Numbered from the stretch's first letter, positions 1 through 14,182 are shown. The stretch: DNA of 64,000 bases from Onchocerca volvulus (GCA_000499405.2 HG738138.1:24563687-24627686), one strand, 5' to 3'. The notes: generated from the letters alone by a model not told the origin. Numbers and translations are program-made.

Positions 1-1067
1 TTTTTTTTTCGTAAAAATTTGATGACAAAGTGACAAAGTATGAAGTAATGTTAACACTTCGTTTCCCTAAAGCATTAAATTAATCACAAAATGATAAGTA
101 TTTATCAATTTTCGATATATTCTAATCATTGAGAAGATTATATGACGAGAATAATTTCAACCGGATTTACTACCCGGTTGAAACACTATCCGGTCCGAAT
201 TTAGACAAATAGAGAAAAAAATAATTATCGATCATTCGATAGTTAATTTTAGAATAATTCTTGTCCAAATTTCTTTTTTTGGTTTGTTTTTCAGCTTATT
301 TTTATTTAGTTAATCGATTTTTGCCCATCATTTTTGCTAATTTTTTTTTTTTTTTTAATCTTTTGATCTATCAATTTCATTATCCATTTGCTGCAAATAG
401 ACAATTGGAAATAGTTGAATAAAGCAATAATAATGCACATTTGAAGACTGTAAAAAGAAATATTCATTCCAAAGAATCTGTGGATTGTAAATTCAATCTT
501 ACTGAATTACTTGTAAAGAACCAACGGATTTTAAATTTAAATACTGATTGAATATTTACAAGTAAATCTAAAAAGAAATTAGTAATTTAATTAAAATTTT
601 AATGATTAAAACATCTTTTGGATAGTAAAATAAATGTTGCAACAATAGTAGAAGAAATAATACCAATAGTAGGAGCAATAGCTATGATAAATTTACATTT
701 AAAATTGCCATTTGTTCCAGAAATTGGTGAACACCATTTGAACAATCTTTGATCTTTTCGTTTTTCAAATTGCCGAAAAAAAAAAAAGGAAAGGAAGGAA
801 AAATTAAACTAACAATAGCAATGGCATGATAATGAAAAGTTTCATCTAAACATAAAAATATTAAAGGGACAAAAATTTTTTTTTTCAAATTTTTTTGTTT
901 TTTTTTGTTTTTTTTTTTTTTTGATAAAAGATTAAATTAGTTTAATTTAATTTTTTTTTTAAACTCTTTTTTTCTCACTTTTCAAAAGCTTCACAGAAGT
1001 TGCCTTAATAGGTTTTATCAAGTTCATAATAAGTTTGATCAAGTTTACCCGAAAATACGTAAGAATA
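1..1067. other. No gene seen; AT-rich start of window
   Basis: Homopolymer T runs and AT-rich sequence. A short hairpin at about 163-184 pairs CAACCGG with CCGGTTG. No exon with plausible splice sites and protein-like reading was found on either strand. Confidence 0.6.
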
Positions 1068-1073
1068 TTAAAG

Positions 1074-1318
1074 AATCACCAAGCAACCAAATGAATAAGC
1101 AAAGATCAACCAAGCAACCAAAAGTTCCACCAAGCAACCAAGAAATCCCACCAAGCAACCAAGAAATTCACCAAGCAACCAAGGAATCAAGTCAGCAAAC
1201 ACCAAGAAAGTAATCAACCAACCAAGCAACCAATCAGCCAGGCAACCAAACAACCAAGAAACGGATTAACCAAGCGACCAAACAACCAAGCAACCAAGCA
1301 ACCAAGCAACCAGGCAAC
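1074..1318. repeat. CCAAGCAA-rich degenerate tandem repeat
   Basis: Repeated CCAAGCAACC blocks with variable AAGAAAT spacers, giving a low-complexity Pro/Ser/Asn/Gln-like or Cys/Leu-like reading depending on frame. The open frame on the minus strand is a by-product of the repeat. No splice sites or conserved domain support a gene. Confidence 0.75.
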
Positions 1319-1478
1319 TATCATACAAAAACTCCAACTTCTCTTTCTATGACAATTTCAATTCAATTCTCTTCCTACTGATGACTCTTTGCACTTTCCT
1401 ATTTTAGTATTATTGTTGCTATGAAATTATTAATCAATTTTGGAATTGAAAAAAAAAAATCCAAAGTAATAATCAATA

Positions 1479-2064
1479 AAACTTATCAACTAATTGATAA
1501 TTCATCCCGTTCTTTTCAGTGTTTTAAGAATTTTTCATTAAATATTACGATTAAATTTCAATAAAGAAAAAAGTTTAAATCAAAGATCAATCATGAAACT
1601 TCTTTTAGAATGTTTACATATGGCTATATATATTTTGTAATCATCGAGACAACAATTCTCGAAAATGCATTCTACTGTATAATGATTACAATGGATTGGA
1701 TGCAAAATTGAAATAGATGGAAAATGCACGAGAAAAAGTTACGCTTGGATACAACGTGAATAGAATGGAAAGCGGNAAACTTATCAACTAATTGATAATT
1801 CATCCCGTTCTTTTCAATGTTTTAAGAATTTTTCATTAAATATTACGATTAAATTTCAATCAAGAAAAAAGTTTAAATCAAAGATCAATCATGAAACTTC
1901 TTTTAGAATGTTTACATATGGCTATATATATTTTGTAATCATCGAGACAACAATTCTCGAAAATGCATTCTACTGTATAATGGTTACAATGGATTGGATG
2001 CAAAATTGAAATAGATGGAAAATGCACGAGAAAAAGTTACGTTTGGATACAACGTGAATAGAAT
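1479..2064. repeat. 297-bp direct tandem duplication joined at an N
   Basis: The block 1479-1775 is repeated almost base for base from 1777, with only a few differences (for example CAGTGT versus CAATGT). A single ambiguous base lies at 1776, exactly at the junction. This may be a genuine recent tandem duplication or an artefact of joining two overlapping contigs. Confidence 0.85.
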
Positions 2065-2740
2065 GGAAAGCGGGAAAGGTTACGCTTGGATACAACGTGA
2101 ATAGAATGGAAAGCGGGAAAGGTTACGCTTGGATACAACGTAAACAGAAGGAAATGCAGGAGAAAAAGTTACGTTTGGATACAACGTGAATAGAATGGAA
2201 AGCGGGAAAGGTTACGTTTGGATACAACGTAAATAGAACGGAAAGCGGGAAAGGTTACGCTTGGATACAACGTGAATAGAATGGAAAGCGGGAAAGGTTA
2301 CGCTTGGATACAACGTGAATAGAATGGAAAACGGGAAAGGCTACGCTTGGATACAACGTGAATAGAATGGAAAACGGGAAAGGCTACGTTTGGATACAAC
2401 GTGAATAGAATGGAAAGCGGGAAAGGTTACGTTTGGATACAACGTGAATGGAATGGAAAGCGGGAAAGGTTACGCTTGGATACAACGTAAGCAGAAGGAA
2501 ATGCAGAAGAAAAAGTCACGTTTGGATAAAACGTGAATAGAATGGAAAGCGGGAAAGGTTATGTTTGGATACAACGTAAATAGAACAGAAAGCGGGAAAG
2601 GTTACGCTTGGATACAACGTGAATAGAATGGAAAGAGGGAAAGCTTACGTTTGGATACAACGTAAATAGAATGGAAAGCGGGAAAGATTACGCTTGGATA
2701 CAACGTAAATAAAATGGAAAGCGTAAAAGGTTACGTTTGA
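2034..2740. repeat. 43-bp minisatellite
   Basis: About sixteen head-to-tail units, most of 43 bp, whose core reads TTACGCTTGGATACAACGTG followed by AATAGAATGGAAAGCGGGAA. Units vary by CGCTT/CGTTT, TGAATAG/TAAATAG, and a variant ending AAATGCAGGAGAAAA. Single units also end the first copy of the upstream 297-bp duplication (about 1735-1775). GC content is higher than the surroundings. Confidence 0.93.
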
Positions 2741-4212
2741 AAATAAATCATTCAACGTTTGAGAATCATGTGTTGAATTTTCGACAGACGAAAAATGACG
2801 AGAGCAACAAGGAATAAATGCGTGCGAAAAATCGATTTTTATAAAATTTCAAGAATTTAATTTGATTGTGGAATATTTTTTTCGTTCTTTTTTTTTTTTC
2901 CGAAATTTTTTTTCATAAGGATCAAATGTAAAAAAAAATGCCGATATAGAAAAAAGGATGAAAAGAATGATGATAGTTGAAATCAACATAATAAGGTCAT
3001 CGAACTTCAAATATTTTCCACACTCTAATGGCCTTTGTTATGGTAATTTTTATCGATTCTTAATGGTTTCACATTAGATGACAACGAAGATGATACGATG
3101 ACGAATGTTAGCGTTAGCGACATTCGTTAGCGACAGCGATCGCTATCATCAAATATGCAAATTTCACGACAATTATTTCGGTAGAGGGGTAAATTTGATG
3201 AAGGGATCCATCCATTTAACAATATATTTAACAGTGGACATATTAATAATGCCCAAAAATTAACTTATTGATTGATTATCAATAAGTAATTCACTTATTA
3301 ATTTGATTTATCAATATTTAAAGTAAGAAATCATGATTAGATTACAGTAGAAATATGTAAATTTCATTAGACTGAAAAAAATTTAATAAAGAAATCTACT
3401 TAATAAGATATTTAATAGTAAAAAGATAAAGAATGCTTAAAAATTAACTTGTTTTCAATTAACAAGTTAATTTTTAAGATAAAGTACGAAATTTTTGTGA
3501 AATTTGAAATGAATTGTTAAAGCAAGTTTTCAGATATCTTAGACTAATTAAAAATATTTATGTGATTAATCTAATCTCCAAGATTTAAATATAAGTTCTA
3601 ATCCCAAATTTCTTCAATTTCTTATTTTATGTATTAAATGTGAAAAGTAGTTGATAATATAACATTTGATTTGTATCGTAATATATTTTTGTGTTAATTT
3701 TCGGTGATAAAAATCAACAACTTAATTCTTTTTATATTAATATTTCTTATTGAATTTAGCATTTTCGATTTATAAATCAGAGATGATGAAAGTAATTAAA
3801 ATTAGAAATAAAAAATTTAATAAAATATTACTCATTATAATCATTAACAGATAAAAATATTAATATACTGGAGTAATAGAATTTTATTTCAATAGCAAGG
3901 AAAGAAAAAAAAAAAAGGTCAAAATGAACGTCTGAGAAAAGTTTGACAAAAATTTAAAATTATTCAATCTTATAAATATGTTCGCCAAAAATCAATAAAT
4001 GTATGTAACAAATGCTATGATTTGAACGATAAGCTGCATTAAATCTATTGGTAAGGTCATAGGTCAAGGTTTTTCTTAAGCTAAGTAAATAACCATTTTG
4101 TAAGACTTATAAATTGGCAATCATTGAAGTAATATTTCTTTTAGAATTTAGCTTTTAGGTTTTGTAAATGGATCATATAAGGTTATCTTAAAATTATCAA
4201 TAATTGACAAAC
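2741..4212. other. No gene seen
   Basis: AT-rich DNA. An imperfect GTTAGCG/GCGACA cluster with local self-complementarity (CGAATGT and ACATTCG) lies at about 3100-3145. Nothing else stands out. Confidence 0.55.
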
Positions 4213-4327
4213 CTGATTAGTTTCATCTTTTACATTTTTCATCAATAAGCGGAATTGCTCGTCCGCTGTCATAAATATTCGTCGTCGCAGAAGGCGTTTC
4301 ATCGAAATTCGCAATTTTGTCGTATGT
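4213..4327 (-). CDS. Isolated exon-like block, unidentified gene
   Basis: On the minus strand a CCCAG acceptor precedes a block of higher GC ending in CAATCAG before a GTTTGT donor. One frame is open through to the donor (containing MKRLLRRRIFMTADEQF); a second frame is open almost to the end, so the frame is not certain. It could belong with the block at 10500-10636 on the same strand as widely spaced exons of one gene. I recognise no family. Confidence 0.3.
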
Positions 4328-7300
4328 CTGGGAGAATTCTCGCAAAAGATTGAATACCGCGAAAGTAATGCAAATGTTGCATAGTAGTAATACCTAAGTT
4401 TCAAATGAATTTTAACAGATAACTTGGCATTCTGTAGTAAGCAAACGAACACAACAGATACTAAAAAAAGGAAAAAAGGAAGAAAAAAACCAATTCGCAA
4501 ACGAAATAATTCAGAGGTGAAAGATGAAAGAACGTAGCGAAAAATTTTTGGAAAAATGGATCGAAGTTTGGTGACATCTATGGAAACTTAATGATTAATA
4601 TAACATGTATAGAAATTAATGATTTAATATGATATACTGGAATGAATTTAATTTCAAATATCTATTTATTGATCAAAATAATTATAATTTATTCAAAATG
4701 TTACTTTTTTTTTTGAACAAAATGGCAATTAAGAATTTCCTGATTAAATTACGAACATTTCAGATATATTAGAATTACAAATGAAAGACCTAATTTTAAT
4801 TTAATGACAAAGAAAAACATTTGCTGATATCTAGAAATCAAATTAACTAATGAAAAGTTAATTAAAAACATTTGTACTTGAAAAAAAAAAGGTCTAAATT
4901 TTCCAAATATTTGTCTTATCCGAAGATTAGAAACAGAAAGCTTTGATAACTATCGTATTGTAGATTTGAAAGTTTGAAAGTACGTATTGTAGATTTGAAA
5001 GTTTCCAAATTTTCAGATAATCATGAAAATTTAAAAATTCCTTGATAAATTTATTCTATAACATCAAAAATTTTTAAAAAGTCAAATAATTTGCCAAGCA
5101 TATTAGTCCCGAAACAGAAAACTAATAAACTAATTCATATTTTTCAAAAACTTTTGGAAAACTGATGTGAATAGGCTCTTGCAAATGAATAATTCATTCG
5201 AGAATATCTGGCCTAGCACTTTGCCCAAAATCGATTTCACATTATGATTGATGTTAAAAATGAGCCTTAAAACAATTTTTTTCTCAAAATTTTAAGGATA
5301 CTAAAATAGATAACAATTGATTAATTAATCAAACTAATTGAAACGACACAAAAATCTTATCCAAAATTTATCTCATTTTATTAGCAATTAAGATTGGTAG
5401 TAAAAATGGACTATTTTTCAATCAATATAAATTGTATTGGAACAAATAACAATTAACTATAAAAATCTAGAAGATATCTAAGATCGGTAATAGATAACTA
5501 TAATACATTAATAATTAATTTTAACTTAATATATGTATTTCTTGTAAATTTATGCATAAATTCGAAGAAATAAAGTAATCGATTTATTGATTAATTTATT
5601 ATTTTTATCTATCTTCGCATAAACATTAATTTAATTTAAAAAAAAAAAAAAAAAAAATGAAGAAAATAATGACATTTTTCCAATCTATAACATCAGTGAT
5701 TGAATAATTGTAAATAAATTAAGTTTTAAAAATTACAAAACAAATTAAATTTTGCTTGAAAACTGATGTAATTGAAAAAAAAAGAAAAAAGAAAAAAAGA
5801 AAAAAAAGAAAATTTTTTCAAAAAAAAAAAGAAAATGGTATTTTTTCAACTTAACTATCAATGCTATTTAAGTTAGATTGAATAAATTGTAAATAAATTG
5901 AACTTTAAAAATCACAAAATTAATTAAATTTTGCTTAAAATAGTTGAAAAAAATTTTAAATTAATTAAATTTTGCTTGAAATAATTGAATAAATTATAAA
6001 ATTTATTTTATTTTAGAAATAAAAAGAAAAAATGAATTCAAAAGATTTCCATCTTCGAAGATTCAAATCGACACCTGCAAACGGAAAAAGCTAAGAATGA
6101 TCGATTGTTGTCACAGCAATGAAATGACCTTTACCAGGTATATTGCTCATCGATCAAGTGTCACATATTAATAATTAACCTCAAACCCCATCATTTATCT
6201 AAACAAGAAATGATGGAAGCAAACAAGCTTTAATCGATTGATATTTCATGTTCAAATATAAAATATATTTGTAATTGAATAATTAAATAATTAAGTATTA
6301 AAAATTTCAAGTTTTTATTTATTCATTGATCAATCATTTACAAAATGTAATAATCATTTCTTTGTTTTAAATTTATAAAAAATTCTGCTACAATCAGAAA
6401 TGAAAATAGAAAATTTAAAACTTTTAAATTTAATTATATATCTAATGATCAAAAATAAACCGAATTTCTAGCTTCGGTCTTACAAATTGTTATAAAAATT
6501 AAATTAATGATTTGATATTATAAATACCTTGCTAAAATAATTATTACGATTTCATTGATCCGATCAGTCATTTGTATTCGTATTAAAAGGTTTTAATTAT
6601 TTCTTGATATTCTTACCAAAAACATACTGAATAGTCCTTTTTTTTTTTTTTAAATTAAAATTAATAACTTTATCAGAATTAAATTTACAAGTTTCATCAG
6701 TTATAAGTCCAAAATTTCTGTGATCATATATCATTCGAACAATTTTTAGTGACACTAATATATTTTCTTCGTAGACAATGTCATTTACCTTCAACAAATA
6801 GTGAAATTCTAAGAAAAATGAAATTTTGTGATAATTCAATAAGATAAAAATATTTTGATAAATAAATAGAATGATCGTAAAATGGTAAGAAAAAAAAAAG
6901 AAAAAAAATGAAGGTAAAATAGTTTTTCTGACTTCAATCAGAATGAAAAAAAAAAAAATTAGGACAAAATGATTTCCAGAATTCTAGCCTGGAAAAAATT
7001 AGACTAGAATGATTTTTGTAATTCTAAACTAAACATTTCAACTTTATTTTAGAATGAAAAAATTTTGACAAATAATAAATGAATTTAAGGGAAGACACAA
7101 ATGTCACATATTAAAAACACAATTTTTGATCAAAGTTGATCAGGTTTTCACACTATTCAAATCAACAATGTTTTTCAGGAGTTAATTATTTGCCATGCCA
7201 AATTTGAGGTTATTTGATGGAAATAATTTGGAACAGAACAATTTGATTACTATGATAAAATACGGGATAAATAAAATTTCGTCTAGAAAAAATTAATTCT

Positions 7301-9467
7301 AAAAATAATATGCACTAATAAAAGAAAAAATTAATTAGTTAAAATTAATAAGTGATAAAAAATGTGATTCAAATATTGATTGAATCAAAAATGAGAAAAT
7401 CGTAGAATTTTTTAGTAGCAATAATAAACTTGTTCAAAGAAGAAGCAATGGTAGGAACTAATTAAAAATTCAATTAAAATTTGACAAATATTTCCCTCAT
7501 CTTTCATTAAAATATTAAACTTTGAAATTAAGTGCCAAGCAGGCTTAATAAATTATTGTAAGAAACAGAATAGTGATGTTTCAGATCAATGATAAGATTT
7601 CGAAAATTGGATCGAATTGATATTTGAGAAAATGCCATATGGTACTTTACGCATTTTAATTCCGTAGATAAATTCGTTGCATTAACATTTTAAAATCATC
7701 TTCAGATGATCGCATAAATATTTTCTTTTTATAAATTTAATTAAAACCAATCAATAAGAATGTATAATATTGGACATCAGCCTTATTTAGCAGTATAAAT
7801 CAGTTCAAATTTTGTTTGCTCACCAAAATTGTAATTGTAATCAACAACTATGATCAAATTTTTGGAGTATAAAATGAAATAAATGCTCAATTTGACAGTA
7901 ACTCCAGTACGATATTCGAAAATATGCATACGGTACTTGTCCTAATACGGTATGCGTATTTCCGAATATCGTATTAGGATAAGTGTAGCTGCTAAATTTA
8001 CAGCTAAGATAAGTCTCTCTTCCTATTTGTTCTTTTTTTTTTTTTTTTTTTTTAAAGATGCTAAAATTTTAAAAAAAAAAAGAAAGAAAGGAAGAGAATT
8101 TATCTATCCATACATATATTAACAAAGTTCCTCATGTCATTACCACCATCGATGTTATGTTATCAGGAAATATCAAATGAGGACATGTAATGGAATTTTA
8201 ATGTTCATTTTGAAGTGAAGACGAAATTTTCTGCTCAAGGCTAATTTTAATGACTCCTTATCAATATCAAGATTTGTATGACAGATAAGCTCATTGATAA
8301 GTTTCTAAATAGATTTTGTTGTTCATATTGAATGAATATATGTAAACATTAAAAAAAAAGGTCATAATAAAAGATATGTGATAGCTGATATTATTGGATG
8401 CTTTAATATTATGCATTAAATTTTCATAAAATTAATTGATTGAAATCTTTAATCAATTAATTAATTTTTAGAAAAAGCACAAATAATTTCAAAATTATCA
8501 AAATCAATCAATCGATTTCAACCAAATAATTTTTGAAAAATTTGCAAAAAAATGTTAAAAGTATTAAAATCAATTAGTTTGATAAGATCAACTTTTAATC
8601 AATGCAGTATTTTCGAAATATCATGTAAATAATTCTTTTAGTGCTGCAATGTTATTGTCAAAAGTTTTAGTAATAATATCAACAATATAGCAGCTTTCTC
8701 CACCTTTTCACATTTTTTTTTAGGCCAAATTCGATGGTATAAAATTAAAATGAATGACTAGATATAGCAATTTTCTCGCGTTGTAGTAAAAAGATCTGAT
8801 ATGTTGTCAAGACAATCATACCCGATCACCTTGATGATCTTATCTCTTGATTTCCACTCATCAAAGACAAATTTGCTATCTCAAAATTGATAAGATTAGG
8901 TCAGTAGCACCATTTTGATGTGGCATAATTCGATTTGATAAGTATGGAAATAATTGAGAATAACCTCTAACTTTGTCACCAATTATTGATGGTACCAACT
9001 AATTGCAAGGTAAACTACAGGACATTGATGAGTATAATGATTTTTTGCTTTAAAGAAAATGATGAAAGACAATACCAATGATAATTTTTTTTTTCTAGAA
9101 ATTAGATCACTCCAAATAAAATTTATATTTTAATTGAAAAATTTCATTTCAATATGAAAAATCAATAAAATTTCGCACATAATAAATGAATAACAAATCA
9201 TCAAAGCAATAATTTAAAATTGCCACATAACAGCAAGAAAAGAGTGTGTAAATAACGTAGTAAACAAAGACGAAGAATATTTATATTCCATCAGCAAAAT
9301 CGAATTTTTCATTCTTAACATAGAATTAACTACAATACTCGAATTCAATTTTTTTACTGGAAATAATAATGATATCTGTACAGTGTAACATTTGTTAGAC
9401 TTGTGGAACACAATCTTTTTTTTTATTAAAATTTAATTCTTATTCAGAAATTTCAAATTTGGATGTG
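4328..9467. other. Gene-poor AT-rich stretch
   Basis: No convincing exon on either strand. There is a 25-30 bp direct repeat at about 4953-5005 (CGTATTGTAGATTTGAAAGT twice), poly-A/T tracts, and one structured inverted repeat described separately. Confidence 0.5.
7909..7983. repeat. Compact inverted repeat with two overlapping stems
   Basis: The left arm 7909-7935 pairs with 7946-7973 (24 of 27 positions, some mismatches allowing G:U) around a 10-nt loop. The loop segment CTTGTCCTAATAC (7936-7948) is itself complementary to GTATTAGGATAAG (7971-7983). It could be a hairpin RNA, a remnant of a small inverted-repeat element, or chance structure in AT-rich DNA. Confidence 0.6.
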
Positions 9468-10174
9468 AGCGTAGCCGATCCAGCTAATCCCATGGGTGAC
9501 GGCCCAGCTTCGCGTGTCCGGTTTCAGCTAATCTATATAAAGAAAAACATCAATGTTCGTTTGCTCAACATCTTAAACCTCCGAAAGTTCTTAGACACGC
9601 ACATTATTTATATTTAAAATCTTAGATATCGAAAAGTCTTTAACCTATTGCTTTTAAATTTTGATGCAACGTTGCATTCGAATACGTGCATTTTTTATAT
9701 ACGCGTTGCTGTAGCCCAGTCTGGTTAAGTGGAGAAAAAGAGAAAGCGCATGTTTCTGGTGTTGGAGAAAAAAAAACTGATTCTTTGTAATTTGCTTTGT
9801 AGCTTGGTTGAATTAGAGATTATTAATTATTAATTATTACAATTTACCATTAATCATTATTATTTATTATTATTATTCTTTATTGTTAAATTACTATTAT
9901 TACTATCGAGAAAAAGAAAAAGAGAGGTAGAGACATATGAGACGAAGAGGGAGAGTGAGAAAAAGAAAGGAAGGCGGAGACAATAAACCTCATCCTGCAC
10001 TTATTTTTAGTTGTCACAGACGTGAAACGTGAGGAAAAAGTAAGTATGTCTGTAAAAAAAAGTGATGAAATATTAGAATACAAGAATTTGTGTCAAAATT
10101 TGAAAAAAATCAAAATAGAACTTTCGGAAATCCATTCGGGATAACAGGTGGCATTTACATTTTTATTTCTATAG
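9468..10174 (+). mobile_element. Helentron-type non-autonomous element (HINE), copy 1
   Basis: The element shares its 5' part (CCGATCCAGCTA, then CTATATAAAGAAAAAC, ATGTTCGTTTG and AAACCTCCGAAAGTTCTTA) and its 3' part (GGATAACAG then CATTTACATTTTTATTT ending in CTATAG) with the inverted copy at 51583-52516. The subterminal CTATATAAAGAAAAA and the terminal TTTTTATTTCTATAG are inverted repeats of each other. An ATT microsatellite lies in the centre (about 9817-9905). This order (5' subterminal repeat, core, central microsatellite, 3' subterminal repeat) is that of Helentron-associated elements such as DINE-1. The 5' border is approximate. Confidence 0.8.
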
Positions 10175-10499
10175 ATTTATGTCTAGATTCTAGACTAATT
10201 TGTGACTTATTGATTTATCAATAAGCAACAATTTCAAATATTTAGTTCATCGATGCGATAAGACTAAGCAATGAAGCGAAAAAAAAAGCCAAATATAGCT
10301 AAAATTTAAAATTAATCGACTTGAATTATTCAAATAGACAGGACAGATTTTGAGTTAGTGGCCAAGCACACATCATTACTAACAATCCATAACTTAAATT
10401 GTACAGAAACAGCCAAGATAGTTGCAGGAAAATTGGATTCTTAGCTAAGCAATTATCAATCTCATCGAAGATACAAGTATAAACAATGAAAAACCCAAC

Positions 10500-10636
10500 C
10501 TTGCTTTCGCTCATTTCCATCATCGATGACATATCTGGTGATGGAAGTGTCGCATTTTTGCTCTTCAAATTTTTGCGTCGGATTCGAGTTGCATGCAAGA
10601 TTGGTCGTCTTGATACTATCGTAAAATTTTTTAACA
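10500..10636 (-). CDS. Isolated exon-like block, unidentified gene
   Basis: On the minus strand a TTTCCAG acceptor is followed by 137 bases ending AAGCAAG before a GTTGGG donor. Two frames are open throughout; the more protein-like one starts VKKFYDSIKTTNLACNSN. Base composition is clearly richer in GC than the flanks. No family is recognised, and no neighbouring exon could be joined to it with confidence. Confidence 0.35.
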
Positions 10637-10639
10637 CTG

Positions 10640-13600
10640 GAAATTATTATTCTTAATTTTTGGAAATTTTTGAATTTAAATTAGTGGACTGAACTTTATT
10701 TAAATTATCCAATTCTGATTATTTTCCATTTGCATATTATAAGCAAACGAATTTTAGATCAAGACTAAGGTTTTTTTTTCTTACCTAATTATATAAATCA
10801 TTTTGAAATTTGGAATCTGGCTTACTTCCATGTGCAGTTAAATAATCACTCGAAATCAATGACGGCTTATGATGAACTGATATGTCAGTTAACTTGTCAA
10901 GTTTGTTAACTTTTCAAGTTCGACATTGCCAAGATTTCAAATTGAAAATGCAGACAACACTTGTCTAAAACTGAAGAGATAAACATGCAATTAGCAGTAA
11001 AAATCGAATCTTTATAATAATAAAATCTGATCTTTATAATGATAAAATTTAAAAATACGTTTGCAAAGTTTAAACGTTGTTTAAAATTTTTAAACTAATA
11101 CCAAGTTGTCAATAAATTTAACGAAAATTTAATGATTAAAACAAATTATGCAAAGATCTTTCCATCAATTATGAATTTCAGATACAGCTGAACTGAAAGG
11201 CAATGATTGCATTTACATTTGATTGAATTGAAATCAATTATTTAAATCAAGATAAAATTAAAAGCAAATGAATGTCTTATTAAATATTAAGTGTATGTAT
11301 GATTAAAGAAAAATTTGGAATACTACAAATTTAATACAAAGAAATTTCAAAATTTTAATTCAAAAAAAATTTTTAAAAATCGATAATTTTAAGCAAAAAT
11401 TATAAAAAATTAAGCTATCACCATCCTAAAAATTATGTTTACAATATTGTTATCAAGCAATAAATATCAAATACTTGTAATGAAATTAAGATTTGTATTC
11501 TATATAAAATTCCGGAAGATCTAGTAAAGTAAGAAGATCTATACGTGAAATGAAGAAGTTTATAATTTGAGAACTGGAAATAGTATATGATGAAACTTAA
11601 GTTGCTAAATGTACTATCAATTTTCATACCATTATATTTCTAAATTTTGAATATTTCAACTAGGATTTGACTCAAATGAAATTGCAGACTGAGCAAGAAT
11701 TATCCAATTCCAAGAATTTCGTGTCAAATAATATGCAAATAGCCAATAGTGGACGAAGGATAGCGAAACAGTTGTCCAGTTTAATAGCAAACAACATTTA
11801 AATCCAATTCATCCTATTATTGCAATTAAATTTTAATTAATTATTGATCATTCAGAGGGATCACAATTTTTCAGGTGAACTTTTTTTTTCATCAATTTTA
11901 ACTTTTCGACAATCCAAAAATAATTCTGTTTTGATTTTACTACAGCTAATATCACTCAGTTATAATTTTTGTTCAATAAATAGCATAGATTGCATCGATC
12001 TGTCTAATTTTTGAACTGAGCTTTATTTGCATAAATTCAAAATTCAGTTTTAAATTTGGAATATTTTCATCAAAAAATAGTATCAAATAGTTCATTAGAT
12101 ATCTCATTATTTTTGATCTAATGATTATCGCAAAAAAAAAAAAAAAACATTGTGTTTTCGAAAATTTTATATTTTGCAAATGTAAAAATTTGATTATTCG
12201 CTGTTGCCAAAGTTTGCTAATGAATTCTAAATTCTTCAATCCCTTTGTAGTTTAGCATTTTTCAACTTGACAATTTGTCGATTACTGGGCGATCAACTTT
12301 CAGGATCATTGTGACTATTAAAAATTGTAACATTAATTTCCAATATATATCTTTAATTATAATTCTCAATTTTTCGGTTTACTATACCTTAATTTTAAAT
12401 TATAATATGCAATTTCAATCACTTTTTTTTTCCAATTTTAATTTTTTTTTATATTGATTCTCAAAAGAAGATTGCTTTGTTCTTATCTGGCAAAAAGTTT
12501 TCATAATTTTAAAATCTTCAAGACTAGCAAAATTAGGCATATCCGTAAAAGAAGAGAAAATTCATTCTTGTTTTTTTCTTATTTTTCGAGAGTTTTTAAG
12601 GTTTTAAATTAATAAATTTTTAGCTGCATTTTCAAGCTTTCTTTTCAAATGTCGAATGATTCTTGGCTTATTATATGCATGTATTAATAAAACTTATTTA
12701 CTGATTACTTTTTCTTGCATTTTTTACTTTTAGAAAAAGTGAATTTTAGTTAAAAAAGAATTTAGTCAGAAAAAATCATATAATTTTTGCATGAATTGTT
12801 AAACATATATATTTGTATAAATTTGTAGGTATAAAAAAACTTAATTTTTTTTTTCTTTTTTGGAAATTAGTTAAATATTTTGACATGTGCTAAAGATATA
12901 ACCGATTAAGGCTGATTGCAGATTTGATCATTAGTGAAACGCTGACTCGTTAATACAATAAAAAATTTAGTACACATTTTGGGGATTAATTACCCAAAAA
13001 AGTTCACAATTTTCTCGAGAGTTATAAAAGTTCATATTTTTCCAACTTTTTGAACAATTAATCAGGAATTAATCGACAAATAGATAAAAATGAATATTTA
13101 AATGCTTTTTTTTTTTTTTTTTTTAAAGATTGATATGCTTTAAATCTAATGAACACTGAAAACCAAATCATTGTCACCTTGTCATCAAGCCAGCATGTTT
13201 GCATGAACTTTAAATGTTATTAGTGATGGTTAATAATTCATCGCAAAAGCGTATAAATCATTTCAATAATTGCGACTTTTAAATTAAAAATTACAATTTT
13301 TGCTAGAATTTCCAATAATTATTGGCAATTCATAAATTTCGAGTACGTTTTATTTTTTTTAACAAATTAAATAACGTATATTAAATATTTCAAAAGCTTT
13401 AAGAGGAAATAAAAATGAATTGAAATTTCGAGCTCCTTTCATAAAGATTTGATATAATTTCGATTTCAAATATAATTTCTTTCGCATTTAAATGTGGCAG
13501 AGATTGAATTTATGCTAAATTTAATGAAATTCTTGGTTTCTCTCATGAAAATTGTGCGTAATTTTTTTTTAAATATATGTTGAAAATATTAAGAGTGATT

Positions 13601-14170
13601 AACTGTGCTTGAATGGCAATTATTCATGCCTTAAAATTTGTATCAAAAAAACTTCAAAAAAGACGTAAAAGCAATTATTCTAAAAATAAAGTGTGTTTAC
13701 CTCAAATACAATGTTTCATAATTAATGAATTAATTTTGAAAAAGTGTAAAAACGTATAAATAAACAAATAGACATGATTCAAGGTAGGTAATAAATACGG
13801 AAATGATAGAATTATTCGCTAGAAAGATAAATGGTACTTCTTTCTTCATCAAAATATTTTAAAAATTTAGGTCACAACAATCTATTATACAATTCATAGC
13901 GAATTATTTCATTTTCTTTCCATTCGTTCTTATCAGCAAGATATCAATTAATCATTCATATATATCTTCTCATTTATTGATAAATTATTATCATTAGCTA
14001 TCTATTTGTTAATTTTGATCGCCTCAGCTATTAATTTTAATTCTTGATTAATTATGATTAATTGAAAAAATAAAATAATTTTTTAATAAGTTATATCTTT
14101 TTGATTATTTGATTAGCATAATTATTATATATTTTATTTTTATATTTTATAAAATTATATTTATATTGCT
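10640..14170. other. No gene seen; upstream region of the UGM gene
   Basis: AT-rich with poly-T tracts. The end of this stretch (ATTGCTCAG at about 14165-14173) could be a spliced-leader acceptor 9 bases before the UGM start codon, as is usual for nematode genes. Confidence 0.5.
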
Positions 14171-14182
14171 CAGAATTGTTTG

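Noticed and set aside
1068..1253. Leu/Cys-rich open frame on the minus strand
   Set aside because: It is the translation of a CCAAGCAA tandem repeat, with no gene signals.
9700..9740. tRNA-like GTAGCCCAGTCTGGTTAAGTGG
   Set aside because: Only a D-arm-like stretch; no anticodon arm or T-arm can be folded, and it lies inside the HINE.
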